In this document: positions 32,349 to 33,173 of the stretch, piece after piece
Numbering within the stretch: position 1 is the first letter of the stretch
Layout of the letters: each line of letters opens with the position of its first letter
DNA from: Bryobacteraceae bacterium CoA2 C42
GTDB lineage: Bacteria; Acidobacteriota; Terriglobia; Bryobacterales; Bryobacteraceae
Length of the DNA: 33,173 nucleotides
NCBI GenBank assembly: GCA_019931245.1
Contig: JAINDL010000108.1
Coordinates: 1 to 33,173, forward strand
Reading direction: 5' to 3'
The notes under the pieces: generated by a model
Database searches by the model: none
Told to the model about the DNA's origin: nothing
What the model saw: the letters and a program-made list of their open reading frames with translations, nothing else
Program-made: the position numbers and the translations under genes

Positions 32349-33173
32349 ATGATCGATCCCAAACGGATTGCCAAGTTCAAGCTCAAGCCCGGCAAGAAGG
32401 TCCGGCTGAAGGATCACGACACGGCCTGGCGGCCGGAGGGCAAAGAGGCCGAAGCGATTACGCAGGAGACGATGGCGCGCAACCTGGAGCTGCTCAACGA
32501 GGCGCAGGGCAAGCTGTACGCCGGCGACCAGTGGAGCATTCTGGTGGTGCTGCAGGCGATGGACGCGGCGGGCAAGGACGGCCTGGTGAAGCACGTCATG
32601 AGCGGGCTGAATCCGCAGGGCTGCCATGTGCATGCCTTCAAGGCGCCTTCGGCCGAGGAGTTGGATCACTCGTTTCTGTGGCGCTGCATGCGGGTGGCGC
32701 CGGCGCGGGGGACCATTACGATCTTCAACCGGTCGCACTACGAAGAAGTTCTGGTGGTGAAGGTCCACCCGGAGTTGCTGAGCAAGCAGAAGCTGCCGGC
32801 CGAGCTGATTCACAAGAACATTTGGGAGGAGCGCTACGAGGACATCAACAACTTCGAGCGGCATCTGGCGCGCAACGGCACGCGGATCATCAAGATCTTC
32901 CTGCATGTTTCCAAAGAGGAGCAGAAGCGGCGCTTTCTCGAGCGTTTGGACAAGCCGGCCAAGAACTGGAAGTTTTCGCTCGGCGACCTTGAAGAGCGGA
33001 AGCTATGGGACAAGTATCAGACGGCCTACGAAGAGATGCTGGCGGCGACGACGACCAAGCACGCGCCCTGGTACGTGATTCCGGCCGACCACAAATTTGT
33101 GGCGCGGGCGGCGGTGGCCGAAATTCTGACGAACACGATTCTCGATCTGGCGGTGGATTATCCGTCGGTGAGC
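32349..33173 (+). CDS. ppk2: Polyphosphate kinase 2 family protein (partial, cut by window end)
   Basis: The 275 visible residues match PPK2. The Walker A block is AMDAAGKDG (residues 70-78), followed by LVKHVMSGLNPQG; then come FNRSHYEEVLVVKVHPE, RWKVMRV-type WRCMRVAP, and the lid-like RFLERLDKPAKNWKFS. The enzyme transfers phosphate between polyphosphate and nucleotides in the cytoplasm. The class (AMP-, ADP- or NMP/NDP-acting) is not decided by what I can see. The frame is still open at base 33173; the usual length of about 270-300 aa suggests only a few residues are missing. The start has no SD. Confidence 0.93.
   Translation, partial: MIDPKRIAKFKLKPGKKVRLKDHDTAWRPEGKEAEAITQETMARNLELLNEAQGKLYAGDQWSILVVLQAMDAAGKDGLVKHVMSGLNPQGCHVHAFKAPSAEELDHSFLWRCMRVAPARGTITIFNRSHYEEVLVVKVHPELLSKQKLPAELIHKNIWEERYEDINNFERHLARNGTRIIKIFLHVSKEEQKRRFLERLDKPAKNWKFSLGDLEERKLWDKYQTAYEEMLAATTTKHAPWYVIPADHKFVARAAVAEILTNTILDLAVDYPSVS

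Overview
The window is high-GC bacterial chromosome. The gene style points to Acidobacteriota, perhaps Bryobacterales/Solibacter-like. The pointers are a giant Oar-type TonB-dependent receptor with an N-terminal carboxypeptidase-regulatory-like domain, a secretin carrying a C-terminal cohesin-like domain beside two pseudopilins, exported sugar-isomerase and enolase-superfamily proteins, an NHL propeller protein, and a subtilase ending in WGDS-type repeats. This placement is inferred from protein style; no rRNA or ribosomal-protein marker is present.

Layout. Bases 1-5300 look like accessory DNA. They hold a serine-recombinase cassette (small ORF, DUF2924 protein, recombinase truncated at its C-terminus), an S8 peptidase bracketed by two nearly identical 149-bp direct repeats, and three ~92-bp tandem repeats. 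A tRNA-Gln(TTG) with its own terminator (5317-5426) closes this region. From 5449 to 8733 on the minus strand lies a secretin plus two-pseudopilin operon. From 8837 to 20215 the content is mostly core: smpB-pepA, an MFS transporter overlapping a small exported protein, an MscS channel, bacterioferritin, an OlsF-like bifunctional acyltransferase, gcvT-gcvH followed by a membrane glycosyltransferase, and an enolase-superfamily dehydratase-like protein.

From 20265 to 24746 come the TonB-dependent receptor and a TPR protein. From 24942 to 27687 (minus) a compact operon encodes a TlpA-like lipoprotein, a stand-alone DsbD alpha-type domain, a GT9 glycosyltransferase and an NHL protein; all neighbouring genes overlap. 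Then follow a small HELFH putative metallopeptidase, a SASA-family esterase, a TIM-barrel sugar isomerase/epimerase-like protein, an unassigned protein with a caspase-like His/Cys pattern, and a PPK2 polyphosphate kinase cut by the window end.

How they fit together (inference). The receptor, SASA esterase, isomerase-like protein, enolase-superfamily protein and ACS-type MFS transporter suit a heterotroph using plant or microbial polysaccharides and sugar acids. The secretin/pseudopilins and TlpA/DsbD-alpha proteins serve the envelope. Several plus-strand genes have a -10-like hexamer only 8-11 bases before the ATG and no Shine-Dalgarno sequence, suggesting leaderless transcripts. The most interesting items are the repeat-bracketed subtilase locus, the caspase-like protein, the secretin-cohesin fusion and the leaderless-gene pattern.
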